64,000 nucleotides of DNA from a bacterium (lineage in GTDB: Bacteria > Sumerlaeota > Sumerlaeia > SLMS01 > JAHLLQ01): the NCBI GenBank assembly GCA_020444065.1, contig JAHLLQ010000001.1, positions 992,001 to 1,056,000 on the forward strand. The letters run 5' to 3'. The position numbers and the translations under genes are program-made. Of this stretch, positions 1 through 8,782 are shown in pieces. Within the stretch, counting starts at the first letter, position 1; every line of letters begins with the position of its first letter. The notes below the pieces were generated by a model. That model made no database searches and had not been told where the DNA came from. It saw only the letters and a program-made list of their open reading frames with translations.

Positions 1-1
1 C

Positions 2-1111
2 ATCGCCAACGGCGAGAGCTTCGAAGAACTGGCCAATGAGTTCAGCGACGATCCGGCAAACATCCGCTTTGACGAGGGAACGACGGCAACGATGCGCGGC
101 GGTCTGCTGGCGACACGGGTTCGGACCAATCAGCCGGAAACCTGGGCAGCCATCTACGGACAGGCCTGGGTTGATGCCGTCACCACAACGCCCGCAGGCG
201 AGTTGACCGACGTGGTTGAAGGACCCGACCAGGAGTCCTTCCTGTTGGCGGAGGTTGAAGACGTGGCGGAGTCCACAAAGATTCCATTCGAGGAAGCACG
301 TCCTCGGATCGAACGTCAGTTGCGCCAGAGCAAGATCCGCGAGCAGCAGGAAGCTCGTTCAAAGGAAGCCGACGAAATCGAGCTGGAAATGCGTGAACTG
401 GTCGCGACGCGCACGACGCTGGAAGGCGTTGCTCGCGAACTGAATATGGACGTTCAGGAGACCAGCCCAACGATCTCCACCAGCACCTCGATTCGCGGTG
501 TAGGCAGCTTCCGTCAGAATGAGATGGCGCTGAGCCGTCTGGACCTCGGCGAGATGAGCCCTGCTCTGCGCTCTGACATGGATGCTGTTGTGGTCATGGA
601 AATCGCTAAGATCCTCCCGGAACGCCAGCAGACTCTGGACGAGGTTCGGGACCAGGTCACGCGCGCCCTGAAGCGGGAAGTTGCGGCGGAGCAGGCGACG
701 GAAATCGCGGAACAAATCCGCGAGCGTGTCGAATCGGGTCAGGACATGGAGAAGGTGGCCGAGCAGCTCGGTGCCGAATACGTTGCAGCAGGCGACGCGT
801 TCACGCGTGCGAATGCTCCGGGCGAACTTCGCGGTGCTTCCGAGTTCGCGAATGAATCGCTGCGCGCAAAGGTCGGCGAGCCACGGGTCGTAAAGAGTGG
901 CTCCGGCGACTTCGTCAACGCCGCGGTCGTCTTTGAACTGACCGAGAAGAACCCGCCGGACAAGAAGGTCTTCCTGCAGGATATGCGTCAGTTGGAATCC
1001 GGACTGCGCAGCATGAAGGAGCGCACGTTCGTGGATGAATTCCGCAAGGATGCGCTGAAGACCATGAAGCCGAAGTTCAACGAGGAGATGTTCACGAACG
1101 AGCAGATGTAA
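2..1111 (+). CDS. SurA/PpiD-like peptidyl-prolyl cis-trans isomerase, 5' truncated
   Basis: Open from the left edge with no start, so only the C-terminal part is present. The first residues (GESFEELANEFSDDP, then a Gly-Gly-Leu) match the core of a PpiC/parvulin rotamase domain. About 300 mostly helical, charged residues follow, including a second region with the pattern expected of a further degenerate parvulin module (residues about 150-240). Family knowledge: such proteins sit in the periplasm, often anchored by an N-terminal helix, and help outer-membrane proteins fold. The anchor, if any, lies outside the window. The gene ends just before a perfect hairpin terminator, so it closes its own transcription unit and converges with the HD/GrpB gene. 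PpiD and SurA cannot be told apart without the N-terminus. Confidence 0.85.
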   Translation: MANGESFEELANEFSDDPANIRFDEGTTATMRGGLLATRVRTNQPETWAAIYGQAWVDAVTTTPAGELTDVVEGPDQESFLLAEVEDVAESTKIPFEEARPRIERQLRQSKIREQQEARSKEADEIELEMRELVATRTTLEGVARELNMDVQETSPTISTSTSIRGVGSFRQNEMALSRLDLGEMSPALRSDMDAVVVMEIAKILPERQQTLDEVRDQVTRALKREVAAEQATEIAEQIRERVESGQDMEKVAEQLGAEYVAAGDAFTRANAPGELRGASEFANESLRAKVGEPRVVKSGSGDFVNAAVVFELTEKNPPDKKVFLQDMRQLESGLRSMKERTFVDEFRKDALKTMKPKFNEEMFTNEQM

Positions 1112-1143
1112 TCGCTCGGCAGAACATGACGATGCCAAACGAT

Positions 1144-1174
1144 TCGGGCCCGGTTCGCCGGGCCCGATTTCTTT
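1144..1174 (+). terminator. Rho-independent terminator with UUCG tetraloop
   Basis: Perfect 10-bp stem (TCGGGCCCGG and its complement) closed by a TTCG loop at 1154-1157, followed by TTTCTTT. It lies 32 bases after the foldase stop codon. The T-rich side is on the + strand, so it serves the foldase gene rather than the facing minus-strand gene. Confidence 0.9.
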
Positions 1175-1192
1175 GTGGCGATGAATATCTTG

Positions 1193-2410
1193 TTACTTGT
1201 CCGCGCGATTGGCGTTTCGGATCGCCTCGACCGCTGCCGCATCCATTCCGCTGTTCAGCAGGCAATCGGCAATGAAGTCCGACTTGGCCTCGCAGTAGTC
1301 GGAAATTCCAAGCGATTCCTCGTAAGCTAGCCTCCGTTTAAGCTCGGCGTACTCTTGAACCGAATCTGGGTTTGCAAGCAGGAAGCGCCTGAGTCGCAGG
1401 TGGTTTTCGAGCGCTTCGCTGTCATGCACGCAGACGTACAGATTGTGGCGAAAACCGATATCGGCCGGCTCGCGATAGGCGATCCGCCCCGGAATACCCA
1501 AGTCGCCGCGATGCTCGTAGCCAAGCCCTTCGAGTGCGTCGCGCACATCGGAAAGAACGCCTTCGGACTCGACGACAATATCGACATCAATCACTGGCTT
1601 TGCCGCCAGCCCGGGAATCGACGTGCTGCCGACATGCTCGATGGAGCGCACGCCCTCGGGCATTGCGGGCTGCAGCAGCGCTTTGAGATAGGCGAAGCGC
1701 AGCGGCCACTCCGGATCGTAGTCGACGATAAGGATTGGCATCGGGGCGCTGAGTTCGCGCGCAAGGTCTTCGAGGAATCGAATCAGCGACCGGGCTCGCC
1801 GCTGCGCTTCCTCGCGCCCTGCCTCGGTCTGCATCGTTGCGGGAAGTCGTAGGAGCTTCGTGAAGAAGTGGTCGATCGAGAACTGTTTGTCATCCCGCTC
1901 GCGACTGCGTGCCCAAGGATCCGCGCCATCAAAGAACTCCGTCCCCATTTTCACGCCGGTGGCAATACATCGCATGATGCCAATCGTCCCGAGCGCTTCC
2001 AGGCGGTCGGCATCCTGCAAGGCGCGCCCAAGAGGGGCTGAAGGAACTGCCCCACGGCTGAAGCTGTGGTCGCGCACGGCGTCGGCAATGCGCTCGACAG
2101 CGTCCTCGCTGAATCCGAATCGCGGCAGCAGGCGGCGAGTCTCGTCTGCGGAGAGTGTGCTGGCCTGGGCGCGCTGCGGCGAGTTCTTCGGCACTTGCAC
2201 GAGGTCATGGCAGAGCGCCGCCGCGACGGCCTCGCGTCGATCGATCTCTCCCCCGCCCAGGCGAATCGTCCAGACAGCAACGCGTTCCGCATGAGCCAGG
2301 TCGTGCCCGGCATCCCCCGCCAAGTGAGGGGCCACTTCCACGCGCAACGCGGCAAGTTGCTCATCGGCGGCAAGGAATTCCCGAAGGTCGCGACTGCTGA
2401 AGGGTGGCAT
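1193..2410 (-). CDS. HD-domain hydrolase fused to GrpB-type nucleotidyltransferase domain
   Basis: Two-domain protein of 405 aa. Residues 20-220 are an HD domain of the YedJ type, with metal ligands visible as H36/H40, H68-D69, H115 and D133, suggesting a metal-dependent phosphohydrolase. Residues 227-395 are a GrpB/UPF0157 domain: VDYDPEWP, then HVGSTSIPGL and an IDVDI acidic pair, the nucleotidyltransferase-superfamily signature. GrpB domains are often fused to dephospho-CoA kinase in other bacteria; fusion to an HD domain is less usual. The substrate is not known. The ATG at 2410 is 6 bases from the next upstream gene's stop, so it is probably cotranscribed with the two membrane paralogs. 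Domain assignment is firm, function is not. Confidence 0.85.
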   Translation of the reverse strand: MPPFSSRDLREFLAADEQLAALRVEVAPHLAGDAGHDLAHAERVAVWTIRLGGGEIDRREAVAAALCHDLVQVPKNSPQRAQASTLSADETRRLLPRFGFSEDAVERIADAVRDHSFSRGAVPSAPLGRALQDADRLEALGTIGIMRCIATGVKMGTEFFDGADPWARSRERDDKQFSIDHFFTKLLRLPATMQTEAGREEAQRRARSLIRFLEDLARELSAPMPILIVDYDPEWPLRFAYLKALLQPAMPEGVRSIEHVGSTSIPGLAAKPVIDVDIVVESEGVLSDVRDALEGLGYEHRGDLGIPGRIAYREPADIGFRHNLYVCVHDSEALENHLRLRRFLLANPDSVQEYAELKRRLAYEESLGISDYCEAKSDFIADCLLNSGMDAAAVEAIRNANRADK

Positions 2411-2416
2411 GGCTTC

Positions 2417-3526
2417 TTAGCTCTCCGTGGGCGCTTCTTTGTACGGCGCGCCGGTGGCGCAAATTCGTAGGTACTTTCCCGGTTCATACGCGATCGAAAG
2501 GGGTTGGTACGAACCCGAATCGTCATTCAGGCTCGCGTGCCCCTCTCCACGGCACGAACGCAGGGGCCAAGGGCAAATGTCAAATCGCAGGAGAGCATCA
2601 TCGCGAAACTCGAGTGCCTCTGGAATAGTAAGAAGCGTCTCGTTCACGAGCGCATCGCCAGCATAGTGCCGCAATGGAACGATCGCCGGCCACTTGCTTT
2701 CGATCCCGAGGTCACAGGCCGCTTCCTTCATGGCTTCCACTTGTCTCCGCCGAGAAGGATAGACGGACAGCCCTTTCCGCTCTACAACTTCTCTGTACTG
2801 ACGCCACCAGTCCTCCCACTCGCCCCGGCTTCTCTCTTCATCGATCCCCGACAGGTCGAGGAGCATTGTGTCCGCATCGCCCTCCGCCCCACCAGGCGGC
2901 GAAAGAAGACTGCGCCAGCGGTAGACTTCTGTAGGAAGCGACGAGGCATCGTGGAGCATGTTCTCTCGAACGAAGAAAACAGTCGGCAGCCCATTCGATG
3001 ATGGCCAGCAAATGTGCCTGATCGGATGTGTCTTCTCATACGCATCGTGAACGCGCTGCAGGAAGCCATGGAAGTCCACGGGTGTCGGCTGCTTCCACAG
3101 CCACTTCGTCAGCGCACTGTTCAAGCAGGTATCCCTGAGACAGGGAGCGATTGTGTTGAGCCAGATCTGAGTTGGGGAAGCGATGGGAACGTCATCATCC
3201 TCTCTCCCTTCCACCAATAGCTGGAACAAGCCATTGCCCTCTCCCTCTCCACGCGCGGCATGGCAAATGACATGACGAATGGTCGAGCGGAAGAGTCGCG
3301 CGCGAATCCAGAAGATGATTGGTATGCAGAACAACAGGCCGGCCACATAGCCGAGGATATCCCTATGCCGCGAGAAGGCCTCCGGGAACCGCAGTATGAT
3401 CATCCCAGCGGTTGTGAAAGCTGCGAAGAGGGACAATCCATGCAGGATTCGCCCCAACGATCGACGGCGCAATGCTCTCTCCAGGAGGGCATCATATTCC
3501 GGGTCAAAATGAGAAATCTCTGGCAC
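2417..3526 (-). CDS. Two-helix membrane protein, unknown family (paralog A)
   Basis: 369 aa with no recognised domain. Two hydrophobic segments lie near residues 28-48 and 58-74, followed by a long soluble region. The C-terminal third shares an ordered set of motifs with the next upstream protein (3588-4370): LDLSGIDEERSR, W..., IVPLRHYAGDALVN, LTIPEALEFRD and IAYEPGKYLR. The two are therefore tandem paralogs of one family. Both hydrophobic segments are N-terminal, so the shared domain probably lies on one side of the membrane, most likely the cytoplasm. No catalytic motif was recognised. Gene order on the minus strand is paralog B, paralog A, HD/GrpB. Confidence 0.75.
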   Translation of the reverse strand: MPEISHFDPEYDALLERALRRRSLGRILHGLSLFAAFTTAGMIILRFPEAFSRHRDILGYVAGLLFCIPIIFWIRARLFRSTIRHVICHAARGEGEGNGLFQLLVEGREDDDVPIASPTQIWLNTIAPCLRDTCLNSALTKWLWKQPTPVDFHGFLQRVHDAYEKTHPIRHICWPSSNGLPTVFFVRENMLHDASSLPTEVYRWRSLLSPPGGAEGDADTMLLDLSGIDEERSRGEWEDWWRQYREVVERKGLSVYPSRRRQVEAMKEAACDLGIESKWPAIVPLRHYAGDALVNETLLTIPEALEFRDDALLRFDICPWPLRSCRGEGHASLNDDSGSYQPLSIAYEPGKYLRICATGAPYKEAPTES

Positions 3527-3587
3527 TGATAACCTTCTGCGCTCGATGGGCGTTTCCAGGAATGGCCGCTATCCGCCACTTGAGACA

Positions 3588-4370
3588 CTACGGAAGAGCC
3601 GTCCCAATATTCTCAACCGGAGCGCTGGAAAGGGCATCCGTTGTCGTCTTTGCCCGCCATTCCTCGCCCGGTTCGTATTCGATGCGTGCGTTCCGGAGCC
3701 ACCTCGGGCCGCGGCGTGTCCAGACTGCGCACGAATTCCTGTCTGTGTTGTAGGAGACCCGTCTCGGGTCCATGAGTGACAGGGCCTCGGGGACAGTGAG
3801 GATTCTCTTGTTCACGAGTACCTCGCATGAATAGACGCGCAAAGGAACGATGTGTGGGAAGTGGCGCCAGAGCTTCTCCTTGGTCATCGCTTCAACAAAG
3901 GCACTATCCATGGTCTCTTGGTTCTTGTGGATTCCGGCGGCGATTCTAAACCACAGGGTCCCTGCCTTTTCGCGCCAGGTGTTCAACTGGAAGCGTTCCG
4001 CCTCCATTTCGATCCCGCGCAAGTCCAGGACAATCGAATCGGCGTTGAGCCGTTCCGGTTTGCAGTCGATCAGAATGTCGCGAACAGTCTTTCGATCTAT
4101 GGCAGCGAGTATTCTTCGCAATGCCCACGCGTCGGGATTGGCAAGGATCAGCAGCAGCATTCCAACACACAGAAGCCAGACGAGAATGAGGGTTTGGATG
4201 AAGAGAGAGAAACCGACGAAATTCCCATCATTCCCTGCGAGAATCGCGGCCAGCATCCTGGTTGCTTTCGGGGCGACCAGTAGAAAGACGAGTGCTCCCC
4301 ATCGCCTGCTGATGCTCAGAGCCCTGAGTCTCCGGAAGTAAGGATCCCGCCGCATCTGATAGAGATTCAT
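3588..4370 (-). CDS. Two-helix membrane protein, unknown family (paralog B)
   Basis: About 260 aa. The start at 4370 (MNLYQMRRD) is preferred because GGGGAG lies 7 bases upstream; a longer frame reaches 4424 without a ribosome site. Two hydrophobic segments (GALVFLLVAP and LFIQTLILVWLLCVGMLLLI regions) precede a soluble domain. The C-terminal half matches paralog A in motif order: LDLRGIEMEAER, IVPLRVYSCEVLVN, LTVPEALSLMD and IEYEPGEEWR. It is about 100 aa shorter than paralog A, mainly in the middle. Function unknown; the pair may form a heteromeric membrane complex (inference). Confidence 0.7.
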   Translation of the reverse strand: MNLYQMRRDPYFRRLRALSISRRWGALVFLLVAPKATRMLAAILAGNDGNFVGFSLFIQTLILVWLLCVGMLLLILANPDAWALRRILAAIDRKTVRDILIDCKPERLNADSIVLDLRGIEMEAERFQLNTWREKAGTLWFRIAAGIHKNQETMDSAFVEAMTKEKLWRHFPHIVPLRVYSCEVLVNKRILTVPEALSLMDPRRVSYNTDRNSCAVWTRRGPRWLRNARIEYEPGEEWRAKTTTDALSSAPVENIGTALP

Positions 4371-4455
4371 CTCAAGGCTCCCCGTATGAGAGGTAGCCTT
4401 CCACACGCGCTTCTGCCGGAGCAAGCATTTAGAAACCGGGTGTCAATGTGGGCGG

Positions 4456-5574
4456 CTACTGCGTCGCCAGCACGTCCAGAATGCGCGCGGATGCTTTGCC
4501 GTCGCCGTAGGGGCTGACGCCGCGGGCCATTTGGGTGTGAGCCTCGGGATCGCGCAGCAGGCGCGTGGCCTCGGCGAAAATGCTGTGGGGATCGTCTCCG
4601 ACCAGCTTAACAACGCCGGCATCGACGGCTTCCGGGCGTTCGGTGACGCGACGCGTCACGAGCACCGGTTTGCCGAGTGCCGGGGCTTCTTCTTGCACGC
4701 CGCCGGAATCGGTGATGATCAGGTGAGCGCGCTGCATGAACCACACGAAATCGGGATAGGCCAACGGCGAAAGCAGGCGGAAGTTCCCGACGCCGCCGAG
4801 AATGTCGTTCACAGGTCGCTGCACGTTTGGATTCAAGTGCACGGGATAAACGAAGAGCGTTTCGAGGTTCTCCTCGGCGAGGCGGCGGAAGGTCTCGCAG
4901 ATGCGGGCAAAGGGCGCGCCGAAGTTTTCTCGGCGATGCCCGGTGATGAGGACCATGCGCTCGTGCGCATCGATCGCGGGAGCAATTTCGGCAACAGGAC
5001 AAGCGGCGGTCTTGACGCGCTCGACCATCCACAACAACGCATCGATCACGGTGTTGCCGGTCACATGAATCGCAGAACCGGGATAGCCTTCGCGCAGGAG
5101 ATTCTGGCGCGCGCTGTCGGTCGGCGCGAAGTGCCAATGCGTGACGCAGGATGCCATCTTGCGGTTGGCTTCTTCGGGGAACGGCGCCGCCAGATCTCCG
5201 GTCCGCAGACCGGCTTCGACGTGGGCGACGGGCTTTCCGGCGTAGAACGCCGCGACGGCTCCGGCAAAGACGGTCGTGGTGTCGCCTTGCACGAGCACGA
5301 CGTCTGGATCGTATTCGGCCAGCACGCTCTCCATCGCTTCAAAGACGCGCGAGGTCACATGGAAGAGGGTCTGCCCCGGTGCCATGATGTTCAGGTCGCG
5401 ATCGGGGACGATGTCGAAGGCGCGCAGAACTTCGTCGAGCATTTCGCGATGCTGGGCCGTAACGACAATCGTGACATGAAATTCGGGGCGTTCTCGCGCG
5501 GCCAGAATGACCGGCGCCAGCTTGATGGCCTCGGGGCGCGTGCCGAAGAGAAACAGGAGCTTGCGCGGCGTCAT
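4456..5574 (-). CDS. wecB: UDP-N-acetylglucosamine 2-epimerase (non-hydrolysing)
   Basis: Interconverts UDP-GlcNAc and UDP-ManNAc in the cytoplasm, supplying ManNAc-type sugars for surface glycans. The 372-aa length is normal for WecB. The N-terminal FGTRPEAIKLAPVI, the QGDTTT stretch, HVEAGLRTGD, EEANRK, TGHRRENFG and the TDSGGVQEEAP segment are all classic. It overlaps the nucleotidyltransferase gene by 4 bases (ATGA), so translation is coupled. It is the last gene of a three-gene minus-strand set: legB-like, nucleotidyltransferase, wecB. The hydrolysing relatives NeuC/LegG are possible alternatives, but the sequence looks like the non-hydrolysing type. Confidence 0.93.
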   Translation of the reverse strand: MTPRKLLFLFGTRPEAIKLAPVILAARERPEFHVTIVVTAQHREMLDEVLRAFDIVPDRDLNIMAPGQTLFHVTSRVFEAMESVLAEYDPDVVLVQGDTTTVFAGAVAAFYAGKPVAHVEAGLRTGDLAAPFPEEANRKMASCVTHWHFAPTDSARQNLLREGYPGSAIHVTGNTVIDALLWMVERVKTAACPVAEIAPAIDAHERMVLITGHRRENFGAPFARICETFRRLAEENLETLFVYPVHLNPNVQRPVNDILGGVGNFRLLSPLAYPDFVWFMQRAHLIITDSGGVQEEAPALGKPVLVTRRVTERPEAVDAGVVKLVGDDPHSIFAEATRLLRDPEAHTQMARGVSPYGDGKASARILDVLATQ

Positions 5575-6278
5575 CGGAAGTGCTCTTCGTAGATTTTCCG
5601 CGCCTCATCGTAGTCTTCGACCACACCGATATCGACCCAATAGTCCTTCAGCAGGTAGCGCCCGACCTTCATGTCGTTTCGCAGCAGGCACTTGATCAGT
5701 TCATCGATGCCGAAGTACTCGCCATCGGGAATGAACTCGAAGATATCCGGCTTCAGCGCGTAGATGCCGGCCAGGATTTCCATGTCCAGGTCGGGCTTCT
5801 CTTCGACGTCGAGAATGTATCGCCCATCGGTGTGGATCTTTCCGAACCGGAATGGCGCGGTGACGATTTTTGTCACGACATGCAGCGGCGTGGATGGATC
5901 GTCGGTGGCGAATTGCAGAATCTCGCCGAGGTTCGCCGTCGTCAGGATGTCTCCGTTCATCAAGAGGAAGGGATCGGTCAGTTCCTCGCGCAGCAGACTG
6001 AGGGGACCGCATGTCCCGAGCGGCTGGTCCTCGACGCTGTAGCGCAGGTTGATTCCGTAGCGCTTTCCATCGCCGAGAAACGAAGAGATGTACTCGGACT
6101 TGTGCCCAAGCGCCAGGATGATCTCGCCGATGCCGTTTTGCTTCAGGTGCTCGATCTGAATCTCGAGGAGCGACTTCTCCCCCAGCGGAAGCAGCGGCTT
6201 GGGAATGACGTCGGTGAACGGCTTGAGCCGAACGCCCAAACCTCCGGCCAGAATGACAGCTTTCTTCGTCGCGCCCAT
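5571..6278 (-). CDS. Sugar-1-phosphate nucleotidyltransferase
   Basis: 235-aa single-domain enzyme of the mannose-1-phosphate guanylyltransferase / glucose-1-phosphate thymidylyltransferase superfamily. It forms a nucleotide sugar from a sugar-1-phosphate and an NTP. Seen: the LAGGLGVRLKPFT nucleotide loop, KPLLPLG with the phosphate-binding lysine, NGDI with the metal aspartate, and VEEKP. It has no C-terminal left-handed beta-helix or cupin domain. It lies between a LegB-like dehydratase and wecB, so a GDP- or UDP-hexosamine product is plausible (inference). Nucleotide and sugar specificity cannot be read from sequence alone. Confidence 0.88.
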   Translation of the reverse strand: MGATKKAVILAGGLGVRLKPFTDVIPKPLLPLGEKSLLEIQIEHLKQNGIGEIILALGHKSEYISSFLGDGKRYGINLRYSVEDQPLGTCGPLSLLREELTDPFLLMNGDILTTANLGEILQFATDDPSTPLHVVTKIVTAPFRFGKIHTDGRYILDVEEKPDLDMEILAGIYALKPDIFEFIPDGEYFGIDELIKCLLRNDMKVGRYLLKDYWVDIGVVEDYDEARKIYEEHFR

Positions 6279-6296
6279 CCCGTTACCGTCTCCCGT

Positions 6297-7301
6297 TCAT
6301 GTCCAATACCGCTTGGAATCAATCGTCTGTGCCCGCGGGCGAAGCCATTCGATGACGCGGCTCAGACCTTCGTCCAGTTCGACTTCCGGGCTCCATCCGC
6401 ACTGCTCGCGCAAACGAGTCGCGTCGCCGAGCAGGCGGCGGACTTCGCTGCCGGCGGGGCGAACGCGCTGGCCCTCGGTCTCGATAGCCAAATCGACGTC
6501 CAACAGCTTCATGATGCGCTCGGCCAGCTCGCCGATGGAGATGTCCTGGCCGGCCGCAATGTTGAGCACCTGGCCGACGGCTGCGTCGCTCTCCGCAACG
6601 GCCAGAAACCCGCGAACCGTGTCTTCCACGAACGTGAAATCCCGCCGCGGGTCGAGCGCGCCAAGGTGAATGGGCTGACCGGATTCCGCATTCGCCAGGC
6701 ACTGGAGAATAATCGTCGGAATGATCGCGCGCGGAGTCTGGCGAGGGCCGAAGGTGTTGAAAGGTCGCGCCACGGCGACGGGTAACTCAAAGGCATGATG
6801 GAAACTGAGCGCCATCATGTCGGCGCCGATCTTCGAGGCCGAGTACGGCGACTGCGGCTGTAGCGGATGCCTCTCGTCGATGGGGACAGTCCGGGCCGTT
6901 CCGTAGATTTCGCTGGTGGACGTATGCACAAACCGACGCGCGCCGGCCTCGAGCGCGCCCCGGGCGACATTCTGCGTCCCCTGGACATTCGTCTGAACGT
7001 AGGATTCGGAGGCCGTGTACGAGTAGGGAATCGAAATCAGCGATGCCAGGTGGAACACGGTCTGGGTGTCGCGGCAGCAGCGCCTCATCAGGTCGCCGTC
7101 CCTGACGTCGCCAAAGACGACTTCAACGCTATCGAAGACTTCCCGTGGCAGATCGCTCAGCCAGCCAAACTGGTTCCAGGAGTTGTAATAGACCAAGGCA
7201 CGGACACTGGCTCCGCGGCGAACGAGAGCCTCGGTCAAGTGGCTGCCAATGAAGCCATCGGCGCCTGTGATGAAGACACTCTCCTGGGACCAATCGACCA
7301 T
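6297..7301 (-). CDS. LegB-like NAD-dependent nucleotide-sugar 4,6-dehydratase
   Basis: Extended short-chain dehydrogenase. Seen: ITGADGFIGSHL (NAD-binding), the TSTSEIYGT active-site serine strand, YSASK catalytic Tyr-Lys, and RPFNTFGPRQ. The segment ALVYYNSWNQFGWLSDLP is characteristic of LegB (4,6-dehydratases of nucleotide-linked GlcNAc in the legionaminate pathway). The start at 7301 (MVDWSQ) is chosen because AAGG sits 7 bases upstream; the longer frame to 7391 has no such site. It would feed the DegT aminotransferase at 15.5-16.6 kb with a 4-keto-6-deoxy sugar. No nonulosonate synthase is in the window, so a bacillosamine-, perosamine- or QuiNAc-type product is equally possible. Confidence 0.85.
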   Translation of the reverse strand: MVDWSQESVFITGADGFIGSHLTEALVRRGASVRALVYYNSWNQFGWLSDLPREVFDSVEVVFGDVRDGDLMRRCCRDTQTVFHLASLISIPYSYTASESYVQTNVQGTQNVARGALEAGARRFVHTSTSEIYGTARTVPIDERHPLQPQSPYSASKIGADMMALSFHHAFELPVAVARPFNTFGPRQTPRAIIPTIILQCLANAESGQPIHLGALDPRRDFTFVEDTVRGFLAVAESDAAVGQVLNIAAGQDISIGELAERIMKLLDVDLAIETEGQRVRPAGSEVRRLLGDATRLREQCGWSPEVELDEGLSRVIEWLRPRAQTIDSKRYWT

Positions 7302-7585
7302 GATTCGCCTTCGACAGATGCAAAATCCGGAAGCCATTCGGGCTTTCCGCACGTGCAGCAAAGCATCCACACAAGCCCGAGGCGTCGTCAATCCTACTGA
7401 CCGCAGGCATCTGGAGATGCCCGAGGAAGGGAATTGCCAGTCGAAGTGCTCTCGACTTGGATGAGTAGCGACTGGCTTGGATCGCCCCCGTATTAGGCGG
7501 GCTGAGAGGAATCCGACTCACGGTTGACACGCCCTCACAGGGTACCAAAGGGTTGGGAATCTCGCCCCAGTGAAGGGTCGTCCCG
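7302..7585. promoter_or_regulatory. Divergent intergenic region between sugar-nucleotide and glycosyltransferase genes
   Basis: 284 bases separate two divergently transcribed sets, so it should hold promoters for both. A perfect -35 (TTGACA, 7524-7529) faces the + strand but has no convincing -10 at 16-18 bases. On the minus strand a TTGACG has only a GATGCT at 18 bases. No tRNA or ORF was seen. Confidence 0.4.
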
Positions 7586-8782
7586 GTGGTCCTGGAAAAC
7601 TCCAATATCCTTGCGCTTACAGACGACTACTGGGGAGGGATGCAGCGTGTCCGCCACCGCATGCCATCTTGTTGGGCGGAAGTTGGAAACCGTGTTTTGT
7701 GGCTCGAGCAGGCGCCCTACCCTGGGGACTTTCGTTCGGGGCGCGCGAGCCTGGCGGACTCACTCAGAGGCACCCTCCATCAACCTCGGGAACGCCTGTG
7801 GGTCGGGACGATGCCGCCGGCGTTTCCCCGCATGATGAAGGGTGGCCCAATGGGGAACTCGCTTCGCGCAGTTCATCGTCCGTTCGATCGCCGGAGGATC
7901 AGGAAGTACTTGGGAGCGTTGGGCTGGGAGCCGGATCTGGTAGTCCTGTTCCAATTGCCAGTGCGGCATGATCTGCTCGCGATGTTCCCGAAGGCAACAA
8001 CCGCGTACTACTGCAGCGATATCTACGGGTTCGGAGAAGCGACGCCTGGCGAACTCCAAGAGGAGGAGGCCTGCTGCCGAAAGGTCGATCTGATTTTCAC
8101 CACATCAGAGGTTCTGAAGAATCGCCTCGTCCGTTTCAACCCGAGGACATATCACATCCCTCATGCAGTAGATCGGGATTGGTGGGAGAGTGGTTCGGGA
8201 CAGTCACCACCTGAATTCAGCGGTATTCCGAAACCGCGCTGCGTATTCACCGGCGCGGTGTTCGAGCGCTTGGACTTCGACCTCCTGCTTAAGTGTGCTC
8301 AGTTGCGAAAGGACTGGCAGTTCGTTCTTGTTGGTCCGGTAATCCGAGACTCATCCGAGATCCAGCAGTTGAGGGGTGAGAAGAACGTATCTCTGCTCGG
8401 CCATCGAGCCTGGGAGGCCATCCCCGGCTATTTGAATGGCGCGGATGTTCTCATGGTCCCGTTTCGGAGAAACCCGGTGGCGGAGAATCTCGGGCTGCCA
8501 TTGAAGTTTTACGAATATGCGATGAGCGGAAAGCCAATCCTGAGTACTGACTTCGGTCCGTTCGAGTTCCCTGACCCATCGCTGGCTGTTCGATATCAGA
8601 CAGCCCAAGAATGGAGCGACTACCTCGAGTACATCGCATCGAGCCCATCGGAAGAGGCAAAGAAGGCAGAGCGCCGTCGATCAATTGCTCTCGAGAATAC
8701 GTACGAATCGCGTCTGGAACTCCAGCGTGCGGCATTCCGATCCTTGCAGGAAAGGGGGGGCGATCGTGAAGTCGTCCCGTGA
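7586..8782 (+). CDS. Glycosyltransferase, GT-B fold (GT1/GT4-like)
   Basis: 398 aa, GTG start with AAGGG 8 bases upstream. The C-terminal half carries the nucleotide-sugar-binding Rossmann domain: FVLVGPV, ISLLGHR-like VSLLGHRAWEAIPGYL, DVLMVPFRRN, and LPLKFYEYAMSGKPIL, the GT4 E-x7-E-like region. The N-terminal half (LALTDDYWGGMQRVRHR, then YYCSDIY) is a poorly conserved acceptor domain. It is cytoplasmic or membrane-peripheral and first gene of a rightward set (this gene, GT2, sulfotransferase, wzm, GT4). Its last 17 bases overlap the next gene. Sugar specificity unknown. Confidence 0.85.
   Translation: MVLENSNILALTDDYWGGMQRVRHRMPSCWAEVGNRVLWLEQAPYPGDFRSGRASLADSLRGTLHQPRERLWVGTMPPAFPRMMKGGPMGNSLRAVHRPFDRRRIRKYLGALGWEPDLVVLFQLPVRHDLLAMFPKATTAYYCSDIYGFGEATPGELQEEEACCRKVDLIFTTSEVLKNRLVRFNPRTYHIPHAVDRDWWESGSGQSPPEFSGIPKPRCVFTGAVFERLDFDLLLKCAQLRKDWQFVLVGPVIRDSSEIQQLRGEKNVSLLGHRAWEAIPGYLNGADVLMVPFRRNPVAENLGLPLKFYEYAMSGKPILSTDFGPFEFPDPSLAVRYQTAQEWSDYLEYIASSPSEEAKKAERRRSIALENTYESRLELQRAAFRSLQERGGDREVVP

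Noticed and set aside
4531-6785. Long plus-strand open frames (4531-5592 and 5580-6785)
   Set aside because: They lie antisense to wecB, the nucleotidyltransferase and the LegB-like gene, have low-complexity translations and no recognisable domain. They are shadows produced by the high GC content.
7524-7552. TTGACA as promoter of the rightward glycosyltransferase set
   Set aside because: The -35 is perfect but no acceptable -10 lies 15-19 bases downstream (AAAGGG at 17), so it is not called as a promoter.
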